The position numbers were made by a program, and so were the translations under genes. Under the pieces are notes generated by a model. That model saw only the letters and a program-made list of their open reading frames with translations. It did no database searches and was not told where the DNA came from. Below are positions 26,119-34,432 of a stretch of DNA of 64,000 bases, one piece after another. Source of the DNA: Paractinoplanes ferrugineus (GTDB lineage: Bacteria > Actinomycetota > Actinomycetes > Mycobacteriales > Micromonosporaceae). The stretch is from the NCBI RefSeq assembly GCF_016862195.1, contig NZ_BOMM01000029.1:1-64000 (forward strand), given 5' to 3'. The number at the start of each line of letters is the position of its first letter. Positions within the stretch are counted from its first letter, which is position 1.

Positions 26119-27513
26119 TTAGGACCCCGGGCGGGCAGCGCCCCGACCCCGGCCGGTGACCAGGTTTCCGGCCTCGCGGGGCAGGCGGAGAGCGTCGATC
26201 GCGGGGATCGCGAGCAGCACGGCCAGGCACAGGAACGCGAACCGGTAGGCGCCGTCCGCGCCGAGATCGGCGCCCAGCCGGACCAGCAGCGCGCCGACCG
26301 CCACGCCGAGCCCGCCGCCCAACTCCTGGACCGTCGACATGAGGGTGTTGGCGCTGGTCATCCGCTCGGTCGGCACGTCGGCGAAGGCCACCGAGTTGTA
26401 GGTGGTGAAGCCGACCGAGCGGAAGATCCCACTCAGGATCAGAAGCCCGACGAGGAGTACGGGCATTGTCGAGTCACGCAGGAACGCGATCCCGACCAGG
26501 CACGCCGCCGACGCCAGCACCGAGCCGAGCATGACGGCGCGGATCCCGAAGCCGCGCATCAGCGGGGTGGTGGCCGGTTTGATGCCGACGTTGCCGGCGA
26601 ACAGGGCGATCACCACCAGGCCCGCGTGCGCGGCCGTCCAGCCGAAGCCGAGCTGGAAGAACAGTGGCAGCAGGAACGGGATGGCGGTGATCACGGCCCG
26701 GAACACCGACCCGCCGAGGGCGGTGACGCGATACGTGCGTACCCGGAGAATGCGCAGGTCGACGAGGGGTTGCCGGGATCGCAGCAGGTGCCGCACGGCG
26801 GCCGTGAGGCAGGTGAACGCGACCGCCAGGGCGCCGATGCCGAGCGGCCAGTTCGGCCGGGTGGCGGCCACCTCCTCGAGGCCGAGCACCAGGGCGGCGA
26901 TGCCGAGGGCGGCGAGCAGGAAACCCTGCCGGTCGAGCCGCCCGGGGTCGTCCGCGCGGACGTCGGGCACCAGGCGCAACGACAGGATCAGGGCGATCGC
27001 GCCGAGCGGCACGTTGATCAGGAAGATCCAGCGCCACGACGCGTACTCGCTGAGGAAGCCGCCGACGGCCGGGGCCACCAGGGGGGCGACGAGCGCCGGC
27101 CACGTCAGGTACGCGATCACGCGTACCAGATCAGTCTTTTCCGTTGTTCGCATGACCACCAGGCGGCCGACCGGGACCATCATGGCGCCGCCGACGCCCT
27201 GCAGCACGCGGGTGCCGACGAGCATGGGCAGGTTCACCGCGGCCGCGCATCCGACCGAGGCCAGGGTGAAGACGGCGATCGCGACGGCGAAGATCCGGCG
27301 AGCGCCGAAGCGCTCGGTGAGCCACCCGCTGATCGGGATCAGGACGGCGATGGTCAGGACGTACGCGGTGACGGTGACGTTCACCGTGACCGCCTCGACG
27401 CCGAGGTCGGCCGCGATGTGCGGAGCGGCCGGCGCGATGACGGTGGCGTCGAGGAACTCCATGAAATGCGCACCGGCCACCAGCAGGGCCAGCCGGCGCG
27501 CACCTCTCGTCAT
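26119..27513 (-). CDS. MFS drug exporter (DHA2-like, 14-helix type)
   Basis: The product is 464 residues with about 14 hydrophobic helices. It has FLDATVIAPAAPHIAADLG in helix 1, motif A-like GWLTERFGARRIF, and the antiporter motif C region VLQGVGGAMMVPVGRLVV in helix 5. These proteins expel drugs or metabolites in exchange for protons. The ATG lies inside the first copy of a 28-base direct repeat, and no clear ribosome binding site precedes it. Confidence 0.9.
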   Translation of the reverse strand: MTRGARRLALLVAGAHFMEFLDATVIAPAAPHIAADLGVEAVTVNVTVTAYVLTIAVLIPISGWLTERFGARRIFAVAIAVFTLASVGCAAAVNLPMLVGTRVLQGVGGAMMVPVGRLVVMRTTEKTDLVRVIAYLTWPALVAPLVAPAVGGFLSEYASWRWIFLINVPLGAIALILSLRLVPDVRADDPGRLDRQGFLLAALGIAALVLGLEEVAATRPNWPLGIGALAVAFTCLTAAVRHLLRSRQPLVDLRILRVRTYRVTALGGSVFRAVITAIPFLLPLFFQLGFGWTAAHAGLVVIALFAGNVGIKPATTPLMRGFGIRAVMLGSVLASAACLVGIAFLRDSTMPVLLVGLLILSGIFRSVGFTTYNSVAFADVPTERMTSANTLMSTVQELGGGLGVAVGALLVRLGADLGADGAYRFAFLCLAVLLAIPAIDALRLPREAGNLVTGRGRGAARPGS

Positions 27514-27568
27514 GCCTTAGATCATTACCGAGGTCGCCCAGTCATGCCTTAGATCATTACCGAGGTCG
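27509..27568. repeat. 28-base direct repeat spanning the MFS start codon
   Basis: Copies at 27509-27536 and 27541-27568 are identical over 28 bases with a 4-base spacer (32-base period). The inner copy contains the MFS start codon. Read on the minus strand each copy contains ATGATCTAAGGCATG: a Met-Ile-stop minicistron just before an ATG. Confidence 0.9.
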
Positions 27569-27603
27569 TTCTCCGGGACGGACCCGGGCCGCTCCCGGCG
27601 CCG

Positions 27604-28167
27604 TCAGGCGTTCCAGTAGTCGATCACCGGGTTGTCGTGCTCGAAGCCGAGCGCCGAGATGGTCGCGGTGCCGAGCTTGAGCTTGCCGCCACCACCGGCC
27701 GGCAGCCCGATCCAGCGCGCCCCGGCGACCCGCAGCGAATGACCGTGCGCCACCAGGGCGACGTCGCCGCCGGCCAGTGCCTCGCGGGCGCGCGCGAGCA
27801 CCCGGTCGAGCCGCGCCCCGACCTGCTCGGGCGTCTCCCCGCCGGGCGCCCCGTCGGTCCAGAGCGACCAGTCCGGATCACTCTCGTGGATCTTGGCCGT
27901 GGTGATCCCCTCGTACTCGCCGTAGTTCCATTCGGCCAGGTCATCGGTGGTTTCGGTGACCGTCAGCCCGGCCAGCCCGGCGGTGCGCAGGGCCCGCTTG
28001 CGCGGGCTGGAGAACACGGCCGCGAACGTCCGCCCGGCCAGGCGCTCCCCGGCCGCGCGGGCCTGCCGCTCGCCCTCCTCGGTGAGTTCGAGATCGGTGT
28101 ACGAGGTGTGCCGGCCCGCCGCACTCCACTCGGTCTGTCCGTGCCGGATCAGCACAATTTCCGCCAT
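27604..28167 (-). CDS. Histidine phosphatase family protein
   Basis: The product is 187 residues of the phosphoglycerate-mutase-like superfamily. The catalytic RHG motif is in LIRHGQTEWS (His9). The second catalytic His is in LVAHGHSLRV near residue 142. The acid/base Glu is in LAEWNYGEYEG near 79. It most likely removes phosphate from a small molecule or phosphoprotein. Its substrate is not evident. Confidence 0.9.
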   Translation of the reverse strand: MAEIVLIRHGQTEWSAAGRHTSYTDLELTEEGERQARAAGERLAGRTFAAVFSSPRKRALRTAGLAGLTVTETTDDLAEWNYGEYEGITTAKIHESDPDWSLWTDGAPGGETPEQVGARLDRVLARAREALAGGDVALVAHGHSLRVAGARWIGLPAGGGGKLKLGTATISALGFEHDNPVIDYWNA

Positions 28168-28401
28168 GCCTTGTTTCTACCTCGCCCGCGCGCCGGCGAA
28201 CGCCACCTCGGCCGGACGCGCCCGGCGGAACCCCCGCGAATTCCGCCCGCCCCCCTTTGTCGGCAGAGAGTCGCAGGTCAGCGGCTTGGTCTCGATACCC
28301 TCGAATAATCCTCATTGCGCACGGCCCGTGCATCTGCTTTTGTCGATCTAATCCGGCGGATCGTGGGCGGTCGGGAGGCTTCCGTCAGATCGGGGGTCAG
28401 C

Positions 28402-28821
28402 ATGGTTGCGAAGGTTCCAGTGTCCGTGTCGTTCGAGGCAGAAGTGGAGAGGGCGTTCCGTTTCCTGGTCGCCGAGTGCGGCCTGACCGGCCCCTCCCCC
28501 ACCGACCAGTTGGGGCTGTCCTATTCAGGCCCCGGCGTGACCTACACGATCGTCCTCGACGCGTCGAGCCACACGGTGACGACGAGCATCGCCCGGGACC
28601 TGGCCGGCGTACGCCTGCTGGCCGACCTCCCGGCCCTGGTCTTCGGCGCCGCCCTCGGCAACTCGTCAGCGGTCGCGTGCGGAGCGCGCTCGTTCAACGA
28701 GCTGCGCATGTCCCTGGCCACCCAGGCGGCCTTCGTCCGCCGCCTCCAGCCCTACCTCACCCCCCTCAACGTCGTCCCGCTGATGAGAGCCGCCCACGCC
28801 CGCGAACTCCGCTCGGCCTGA
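28402..28821 (+). CDS. Hypothetical protein
   Basis: The product is 139 residues from the ATG at 28402 after GGGGG. It is a soluble alpha/beta protein with no signal or membrane segment and no recognised motif. The sequence FEAEVERAFRFLVAECGLTGP and later FVRRLQPYLTPLNVVPLM are the most structured parts. It is convergent with the membrane-anchored gene at 28844 and shares a terminator with it. Confidence 0.6.
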   Translation: MVAKVPVSVSFEAEVERAFRFLVAECGLTGPSPTDQLGLSYSGPGVTYTIVLDASSHTVTTSIARDLAGVRLLADLPALVFGAALGNSSAVACGARSFNELRMSLATQAAFVRRLQPYLTPLNVVPLMRAAHARELRSA

Positions 28822-28827
28822 CCCGCC

Positions 28828-28859
28828 GTCAGCCGCCCGCCCGTCAGCGGGCGGCTGAC
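28828..28859. terminator. Bidirectional hairpin overlapping a gene end
   Basis: A perfect 13-base inverted repeat (GTCAGCCGCCCGC and its complement, 6-base loop) lies 7 bases after the plus-strand stop. It includes the stop region of the convergent gene at 28844. Confidence 0.7.
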
Positions 28860-29728
28860 CAGAGCTGTTCGAAACGTTCCTGGCGCTGCTCGACCAGCCG
28901 GGGGTCGACGACCAGCGCGACGCCCGCGATCGGCGGGGTCATGCCGTCGTCGAGCACCCGGGCGGCGTGGAACTCGTAGCTGACCTTCCGATCGAACACG
29001 ATGAAGTCTTCCAGCTCGATCTGCCGCAGAAAGTAGAAGTCATCGGGCCGGATCGCCCGGGTCTCGACCCCGATGCTCTGATGCGGAGCCATCAGGGCCC
29101 TGATCCGCTCGGGGTCGGGGACCCGCTCGGTGATCAGGAACAACCGGCGGATACGCACGTTGCGAGCGATCGCCTCGCGCTGCCGCCGAAGATATCGCCG
29201 GCCGAGGTCGCTGTCCCAGAACTCGCCCTCCCCGAACGACGCCATCGTGATCGCGTCGATGCCCACCCGAGTCGCGTCGGTCAGGCCGAGCAGCCAGTCC
29301 GGGTCGCCCGCGTCCCGCTCGACCCCGTCCGCACGCAGACCGTCCAGGTCGATGAACCCTTCCCTGGCCGCGCCGGCGCCGGGCAGGTCGGCGCCGGGCA
29401 GGACGGGGCCGGACGGATCGGCGGCGGGGGCCGAAGGATGGGTGGCGGGGGCGGCGGGTGAGGTCGCGCCGGCGGGGGCGGCAGCACGGGCGCCGGTGGT
29501 CACCAGGCGGCTGATCTCGGCGCGGGACAGGGCATTCGCCTTGCGGGCCAGCTCGAGCCGGCGCGCCGACTCGGCGGCTTCGATCAGCAGCTGGGCGACC
29601 AGGGTGAACGCACCGACCGCGACGGCGACCCCCGCGCGCCAGATGGGCTGCTGGTCGCCGAGCGCGGTCAGCAGATAGGTGAGGCCGCCGACGCCGGCGG
29701 CCACGAGAAGCTTGATTCCGATGCGCAC
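28844..29728 (-). CDS. Membrane-anchored protein, paralogue of the gene at 39555
   Basis: The product is 294 residues with two N-terminal hydrophobic segments (about 5-25 and 30-50), then a helical neck and an Ala/Pro/Gly linker (about 85-125). The cytoplasmic domain contains DWLLGLTDATRVGIDAITMAS, then GRRYLRRQREAIARNVRIRR and LFLITERVPDPERIRAL. The same order of motifs occurs in the product of 39555-40523. The strand-helix pattern recalls phospholipase-D-like nucleases or ligand-binding variants, but no HKD motif is present. Function is unknown. It stands alone here, while its paralogue belongs to the SCO252x cluster. Confidence 0.75.
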   Translation of the reverse strand: MRIGIKLLVAAGVGGLTYLLTALGDQQPIWRAGVAVAVGAFTLVAQLLIEAAESARRLELARKANALSRAEISRLVTTGARAAAPAGATSPAAPATHPSAPAADPSGPVLPGADLPGAGAAREGFIDLDGLRADGVERDAGDPDWLLGLTDATRVGIDAITMASFGEGEFWDSDLGRRYLRRQREAIARNVRIRRLFLITERVPDPERIRALMAPHQSIGVETRAIRPDDFYFLRQIELEDFIVFDRKVSYEFHAARVLDDGMTPPIAGVALVVDPRLVEQRQERFEQLWSAAR

Positions 29729-29887
29729 GGTGACCCCCGCGTGACGACAATGCGTTCCATCACAGTGCAGTCACGGCGCGTACGCAAGGCGCGTGCACGA
29801 TCATCAAAAAGGGGCGCACACCAAAAGCCCGACCAGGTGGTCACATTCCTGGCGGGCCGTCGGTGTCGCCCCGACGCCACACCCGAT

Positions 29888-29927
29888 GGTGGCGCTACGG
29901 CCCGGGGTGGCACCCGGCTTGCCGACG
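29888..29927 (+). repeat. Short dispersed repeat, copy 1
   Basis: About 40 bases beginning GGTGGCGCTACGGCCCGG match the minus strand of 31823-31861 with only a few differences. It lies between the gene at 28844 and the FMN reductase. Both copies can be read as VALRPGVAPG(L/S)P. Confidence 0.6.
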
Positions 29928-29957
29928 GGTGCCACGGGACCGGGGTAGTTCGTACTG

Positions 29958-30572
29958 TCAGGGGTTGCGCAGCAGGTCTTCGAAGTTGACCGTGAGGGCG
30001 AACGGATCGGTGACCGACACCGGGTCGCGCCGTTCGATCTCGCGGGCCAGTTCGCCGGCGGCACGGTCGATGCGCGAGCGCAGGGGGCCGTCGGCCGAGT
30101 CGGCGCCCCAGTCGTCGGCGGCCGCGAAAACCGCCGTCAGGACCACTGTGGCCCGCAGGTAGGCGAACAGCGGGCGCAGGGCGTGCTCGAGCGACAGGCT
30201 GTGCCGGGCGGTTCCGGCGGTGGCCGCGATGAGCACCGGCTTGTCGGCCAGCGCGTCCTTGTCGAGCACGTCGAAGAAGGACTTGAACAGGCCGCTGTAG
30301 CTCGCCGTGAAGATCGGCGTGACCGCGACCAGCGCGTCGGCGGCCTCGACCGTGTCGAGTGCCTCCTTCAGCGCGGCCGGGGGGAAGCCGGTGAGCAGGT
30401 GGTTGGCGATGTCGTGGGCGAGGTCGCGGAGCTCGATCACCCGGACCGTGAGTTCTATAGCGCTTCCCGCGGCCTTCTGCACCGCAGCGGCAGCGATCTG
30501 GTCTGCGAGCAGGCGAGTTGAAGAAGGCTGACTCAAGCCTGCTGAAACTACCGCCAGGGTCCTCTGCATCAT
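29958..30572 (-). CDS. CE1759-type NADPH-dependent FMN reductase
   Basis: The product is 204 residues with a flavodoxin-like fold: VVSAGLSQPSSTRLLADQI as the phosphate-binding loop, ALVAVTPIFTASYSGLFKSFFDVLD as the FMN-binding segment, and ATAGTARHSL. It should supply reduced FMN to the partner oxidoreductase. Its start overlaps the stop of the upstream monooxygenase gene by 4 bases (ATGA), and such pairs are a recognised actinobacterial arrangement. Confidence 0.9.
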   Translation of the reverse strand: MMQRTLAVVSAGLSQPSSTRLLADQIAAAAVQKAAGSAIELTVRVIELRDLAHDIANHLLTGFPPAALKEALDTVEAADALVAVTPIFTASYSGLFKSFFDVLDKDALADKPVLIAATAGTARHSLSLEHALRPLFAYLRATVVLTAVFAAADDWGADSADGPLRSRIDRAAGELAREIERRDPVSVTDPFALTVNFEDLLRNP

Positions 30573-31648
30573 GCGTTCACCATCTTCTGCATCATCGACG
30601 CGTGCGTGGGAGCGTCCGGGACGTGCGCCGGCCTCAGTGCGTCGAACTCCTTGCGCAGCACCGGGACGACCTCGCTGCCCAGCAGGTCCAGCTGCTCCAG
30701 AACGGTCTTCAGCGGCAGGCCGGCGTGGTCCATCAGGAACAGCTGGCGCTGGTAGTCGCCGACGTAGTCGCGGAAACCGAGCGTGCGGTCGATGACCTGC
30801 TGCGGCGAGCCGACCGTCAGCGGCGTCTCGCGGGTGAAGTCCTCCAGCGACGGCCCGTGCCCGTAGACCGGGGCGTTGTCGAAGTAGGGCCGGAACTCCT
30901 TCACCGCGTCCTGCGAGTTCTTGTGCATGAACACCTGCCCGCCGAGGCCGACGATGGCCTGGTCGGGGTCGCCGTGGCCGTAGTGGGCGAAGCGCTGGCG
31001 GTAGAGCGCGATCATGCGCTGGGTGTGCGAGGCCGGCCAGAAGATGTGGTTGGCGAAGAAGCCGTCACCGTAGAAGGCGGCCTGCTCGGCGATCTCCGGC
31101 GACCGGATCGAGCCGTGCCAGACGAACGGCGGGACGTCGTCGAGCGGCCGCGGCGTCGAGGTGAACGACTGCAGCGGGGTGCGGAACTTGCCCTGCCAGT
31201 CGACCGTGTGCTCGCGCCACAGCTTGTGCAGCAGCGAGTAGTTCTCGATCGCCAGCGGGATGCCGGCCCGGATGTCCTTGCCGAACCAGGGGTAGACCGG
31301 CCCGGTGTTGCCGCGGCCGAGCATGAGGTCGACGCGCCCGTCCGACAGGTGCTGCAGCATCGCGAAGTCCTCGGCGATCTTCACCGGGTCGTTGGTGGTG
31401 ATCAGCGTGGTCGCGGTGCTGAGCTGAAGCGTCGAGGTCTGCGCCGCGATGTACGCGAGCGTGGTGGTCGGCGACGACGAGAAGAACGGCTCGTTGTGGT
31501 GCTCACCGAGGGCGAAGACGTCGAGGCCGACCTCCTCCGCGTGCTTGGCGATGGTGACGATGTCCTTGATGCGCTGCGCCTCGGTCGGCGTCTGCCCGGT
31601 GGTCGGGTCCGCGGTGACGTCCGAGACACTGAAGATTCCGAACTGCAT
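30569..31648 (-). CDS. CE1758-type LLM-class flavin-dependent oxidoreductase
   Basis: The product is 359 residues of the bacterial luciferase-like monooxygenase class: MQFGIFSVSDV at the start, EEVGLDVFALGEHH, STATTLITTNDPVKIAEDFAMLQHLSDGRVDLMLGRG. The ATG at 31648 has AAGGAG 7 bases upstream. It uses reduced flavin from the coupled FMN reductase to oxygenate an unknown substrate. It is the promoter-proximal gene of the pair. Confidence 0.92.
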   Translation of the reverse strand: MQFGIFSVSDVTADPTTGQTPTEAQRIKDIVTIAKHAEEVGLDVFALGEHHNEPFFSSSPTTTLAYIAAQTSTLQLSTATTLITTNDPVKIAEDFAMLQHLSDGRVDLMLGRGNTGPVYPWFGKDIRAGIPLAIENYSLLHKLWREHTVDWQGKFRTPLQSFTSTPRPLDDVPPFVWHGSIRSPEIAEQAAFYGDGFFANHIFWPASHTQRMIALYRQRFAHYGHGDPDQAIVGLGGQVFMHKNSQDAVKEFRPYFDNAPVYGHGPSLEDFTRETPLTVGSPQQVIDRTLGFRDYVGDYQRQLFLMDHAGLPLKTVLEQLDLLGSEVVPVLRKEFDALRPAHVPDAPTHASMMQKMVNA

Positions 31649-31707
31649 GACCCGCTCCTTCGGTGGTACCTGACTTCCTGACCGCCACAACGTCGTTGCC
31701 TGCGCAA

Positions 31708-32097
31708 CTATTTCAAAATCAAAGAACCGGCGCAGCGGCGCGCGTCACACCCGATCATCATCGCCGCGAGATCCAAGAAATAACCCGCACGGGTACGCGA
31801 TGGGATGCGTCCCCGGCGGCACGACGGCGAGCCGGGTGCAACACCGGGCCGTAGCGCCACCTTCGCGTGCGGCGAGGAGTACTCCTCGGGAGATAGCGCG
31901 ACCGCAACTATGTCGGCATATCGCGTCGGCATGACCGAGCCGCCCCCACGGCGGCTCACCGCCACCGGTTGTATTTCGCGCAGACGGGCGTAGACGTGAT
32001 GCGGATCCGTGGGGAATTGGGGGTCCGCGATGTCATAGTCGCCGGACTCGGATTCTTCACCTGGTACTGCCCCAGTGCCCCCGTTCCCGCCCGGCAC
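31708..32097 (-). pseudogene. Cytochrome P450 N-terminal fragment
   Basis: Residues 20-90 of this frame read DYDIADPQFPTDPHHVYARLREIQPV, then PTRYADIVAVALSPEEYSS. This is the family-typical P450 start (a DP...D-P-x-x-x-Y-x-x-L-R-x-x-x-P-V segment followed by RY-x-D-V and the FSS turn). After VALRPGVAPGSP the resemblance ends, exactly where the dispersed repeat lies. The I-helix, EXXR and heme-Cys regions are absent. Codons such as ATA, CTA and TAT are frequent, unlike the neighbours. It is a truncated relic. Confidence 0.65.
31823..31861 (-). repeat. Short dispersed repeat, copy 2
   Basis: On the minus strand this starts GGTGGCGCTACGGCCCGG and matches 29888-29927. It marks the point where the P450 fragment loses similarity to its family. 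Confidence 0.6.
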
Positions 32098-32381
32098 CGA
32101 TCCGGCCGGTCAGCCGCGAACAGTGCCGCATTCGCCGGGTGCAGGCCCGGTTTTCGCACCGCCCGACGACGGTCAGAGCCAGCAAGGCCAAGCATTGAAC
32201 GTGATCAACCCCGGCACGCCGCGGTCAAGAGGACCGTAAATTGGACGACGACAGCGCGCCATGCTTGATCGTCGATGGATGAGGTTCAGCCTTCGATCCG
32301 GACACCTCGAGACCGGACCGGGATCTGGGGCAGGGTCATTGCGTTGCGGCCAAGGCTGCCACAGGGCCGTGGACCGACCGT
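32098..32381. other. Intergenic, no gene seen
   Basis: Stops interrupt all frames and no family resemblance is visible. It contains a moderately AT-rich patch near 32190-32290 between the P450 relic and the trpD stop. Confidence 0.5.
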
Positions 32382-33449
32382 TCAGGCGGCTTGCTGGGCC
32401 AGTTTCACCCAACGCTGCAGAGTCGCGGCGGCCGCGCCGGAGTCCACCGCCTCGGCGCAGCGGGCGAGTGAATGGGACAGCAGCTCCATGAGGGAACCAC
32501 CGTTCAGGTCCACGGTGGCCAACGCCGCAGCGGCGTTCAGCAGGACCGCGTCGCGAATGGGGCCCTTCGCGCCGGCCAGGAACTCGCGGGCCACCGCGGC
32601 GTTCTCTTCGATGTCGCCCCCGCGGAGCGCGGCCGGGTCGGTCCGCGCGATGCCGAAGTCGGCGGGGTCGACGCGCGATTGCTCGACCGTCCCGTTCCGG
32701 ACGACCCAGACGTCGGACGGCGCAGCGGTGGTGAGTTCGTCCAGCCCGTCGTGGCCGCGCACGACGAGCGAGGAACACCCACGCTCAGCGAACACGTCCG
32801 CCATCACCGGCGCCAGCGGCAAGTAGGAGGCGCCGACCAGCTGATGGCGCGGATCCGCCGGATTGATCAGCGGCGCCAGCACGTTGAACACCGTCGGCAC
32901 GCCCAGCTCGCGCCGGGTCGACGCGGCGTGCCGCAGCCCCGGGTGGTAGACAGGCGCGAAGCAGAACGTGATGCCGGCCTCGGCCGCGACCCCGGCGACC
33001 GCCGTCGGCGACAGGGTCATCGGGATGCCGAGTCGTTCCAGCAAATCGGCCGAGCCGCAACGGGAAGACGCGCCACGACCGCCGTGCTTGACGACCCGGA
33101 CCCCGGTGGACGCCACGACGACGGCGGCCATGGTCGAGATGTTCATGCCGCCCGCACCGCCGGTGCCGACGATGTCCACGATCGTCCCGGGAACGCTGAT
33201 CCGGTGGGTGTTGGCCAACAGTGCCTGGGCAAGTCCCTTGATCTCCGCCGAGGACTCGCCCTTGGTCCGTAACGCGGAGAGGAACGCGCCGAGCCGGCCC
33301 GGGGTCGCGTTGTCGGCAATGACCTCGCCCATCACCCACGCGGTGTCCGCTTCGGTGAGGTCCTCGCGGCGCATCAGCGTGGCGAGAATGCCCGACCACC
33401 GGCCTGCCGTTTCCGCCGTGCTGATCGTTCCGGTTCCGGTTGTCGACAT
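32382..33449 (-). CDS. trpD: Anthranilate phosphoribosyltransferase paralogue with altered active-site motifs
   Basis: The product is 355 residues from the ATG at 33449 (AAGGG 7 bases upstream). The overall fold matches TrpD throughout: VGTGG and NISTMAA for PRPP binding, HHxxRR-like HPGLRHAASTRRELGVPTVFN, HDGLDELTT, GGDIEENAA carrying the Mg-binding acidic pair, and ARGPVRDAVVLN-like GPIRDAVLLNAA. Two near-invariant positions differ. GTGGD reads GTGGA and KHGNR reads KHGGR. It may still transfer phosphoribose, perhaps to a different acceptor. It stands alone, without other trp genes, amid gene fragments, so a lost secondary-metabolic setting is likely. Confidence 0.8.
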   Translation of the reverse strand: MSTTGTGTISTAETAGRWSGILATLMRREDLTEADTAWVMGEVIADNATPGRLGAFLSALRTKGESSAEIKGLAQALLANTHRISVPGTIVDIVGTGGAGGMNISTMAAVVVASTGVRVVKHGGRGASSRCGSADLLERLGIPMTLSPTAVAGVAAEAGITFCFAPVYHPGLRHAASTRRELGVPTVFNVLAPLINPADPRHQLVGASYLPLAPVMADVFAERGCSSLVVRGHDGLDELTTAAPSDVWVVRNGTVEQSRVDPADFGIARTDPAALRGGDIEENAAVAREFLAGAKGPIRDAVLLNAAAALATVDLNGGSLMELLSHSLARCAEAVDSGAAAATLQRWVKLAQQAA

Positions 33450-33714
33450 CACTGGACCCTTGTATCTCTAGGACGAAATCTGCAACTTAGTGGACCGCTC
33501 CCGGTGGCGGAAGGGCACTTCGCTGTCCGGCGGATCAGCCACGGGCCAGCGTAGGCGACGCGTGCGTTCTGGCCGTGCATGGGAGCGGAACTGACACACC
33601 TTCCGAGGTAAACCTAAGCGATAAAGAGTGTGCCGAGGACGCCGGGGAACGGCGGCGGGAGTCGAATCCGTGGCGATCGGTGCGGTCCGGCCCCCGGCAA
33701 CCGGTCGAGCGGCG

Positions 33715-33922
33715 ACGACACCCCGAGGCGATCGCCGGGCGCAGATGGCCCCCACGGTCCTCGTTTGCCGAGTGCCGACCTGAGGCCGACATCGCTCGCG
33801 CCCTTGATGTCGTAGTCCCGATGGTCCCCGACGTAGCGGATCTCCGATGGATCCCCGGGTGCGAGCTCGGCGATGCGGGCGAAGAAGGCGGGGTCGGGCT
33901 TCGTGACGCCCCATTCACGGGG
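33715..33922 (-). pseudogene. HAD-family hydrolase C-terminal fragment
   Basis: The minus strand reads EWGVTKPDPAFFARIAELAPG, then PSEIRYVGDHRDYDIKGAS and DVGLRSALGKRGPWG. This contains the HAD motif III Lys (KPDP) and motif IV (VGDHRDYD) in correct order. The nucleophile and cap half are absent. The frame upstream is unrelated low-complexity sequence. It overlaps the start of the MFS fragment on the other strand. Confidence 0.6.
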
Positions 33923-33975
33923 TCGGGTTGCTGCTCGCCGGCGACGGGCTCGGCACTCGTCGGCGCCGCCCCGAC

Positions 33976-34432
33976 CAGTTGGTTCACCAATCGGGCCAGC
34001 TGGTTCACCGATCGGGTCGGCACCGCTCGCAAGGTGATCATCGCGGCCTTCGTCGGCGTGGCGGGTGCGCTCATCATCCCGCAGGGCACCGGCATCGCGG
34101 CCTACGTCGCCTTCGCCGGCGGCAGCTTGGTCTTCGCCGGCTCCTCCATGGTGGGGAGCGTGACCACCCGTACGCATCGCATGCTCGCCAGTCCGCCGGA
34201 GCTGCTGTCCCGGGTGATCGCCACGGTCAAGTTCACCTCGTGGGGCGCCATCCCGATCGGCAGTCAGCTCGGCGGCATCCGGGCCGGCGCGATCGGCGCC
34301 CGCACCACTCTGCTGATCTTGGGGGCGCTGACCGTGCTGTCCCCGATCATCTACCTGTCGACCCCGAGTCGGCGCCTGCGCGACCTGCCCAGCGAAGCCA
34401 CCCCGGAACTTGACAGCACGGGCGCTCGGTAA
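33976..34432 (+). pseudogene. MFS transporter C-terminal fragment
   Basis: From about 34010 the plus strand encodes four hydrophobic helices: ARKVIIAAFVGVAGALIIP, YVAFAGGSLVFAGSSMVGSV, the loop SRVIATVKFTSWGAIPIGSQLGG and TTLLILGALTVLSPIIYLS. It ends RRLRDLP, the typical MFS_3 C-terminus. The N-terminal eight helices are missing. A near-perfect 21-base tandem repeat (SWFTNRA/SWFTDRV) sits at the broken end, near 33977-34018. Confidence 0.65.
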
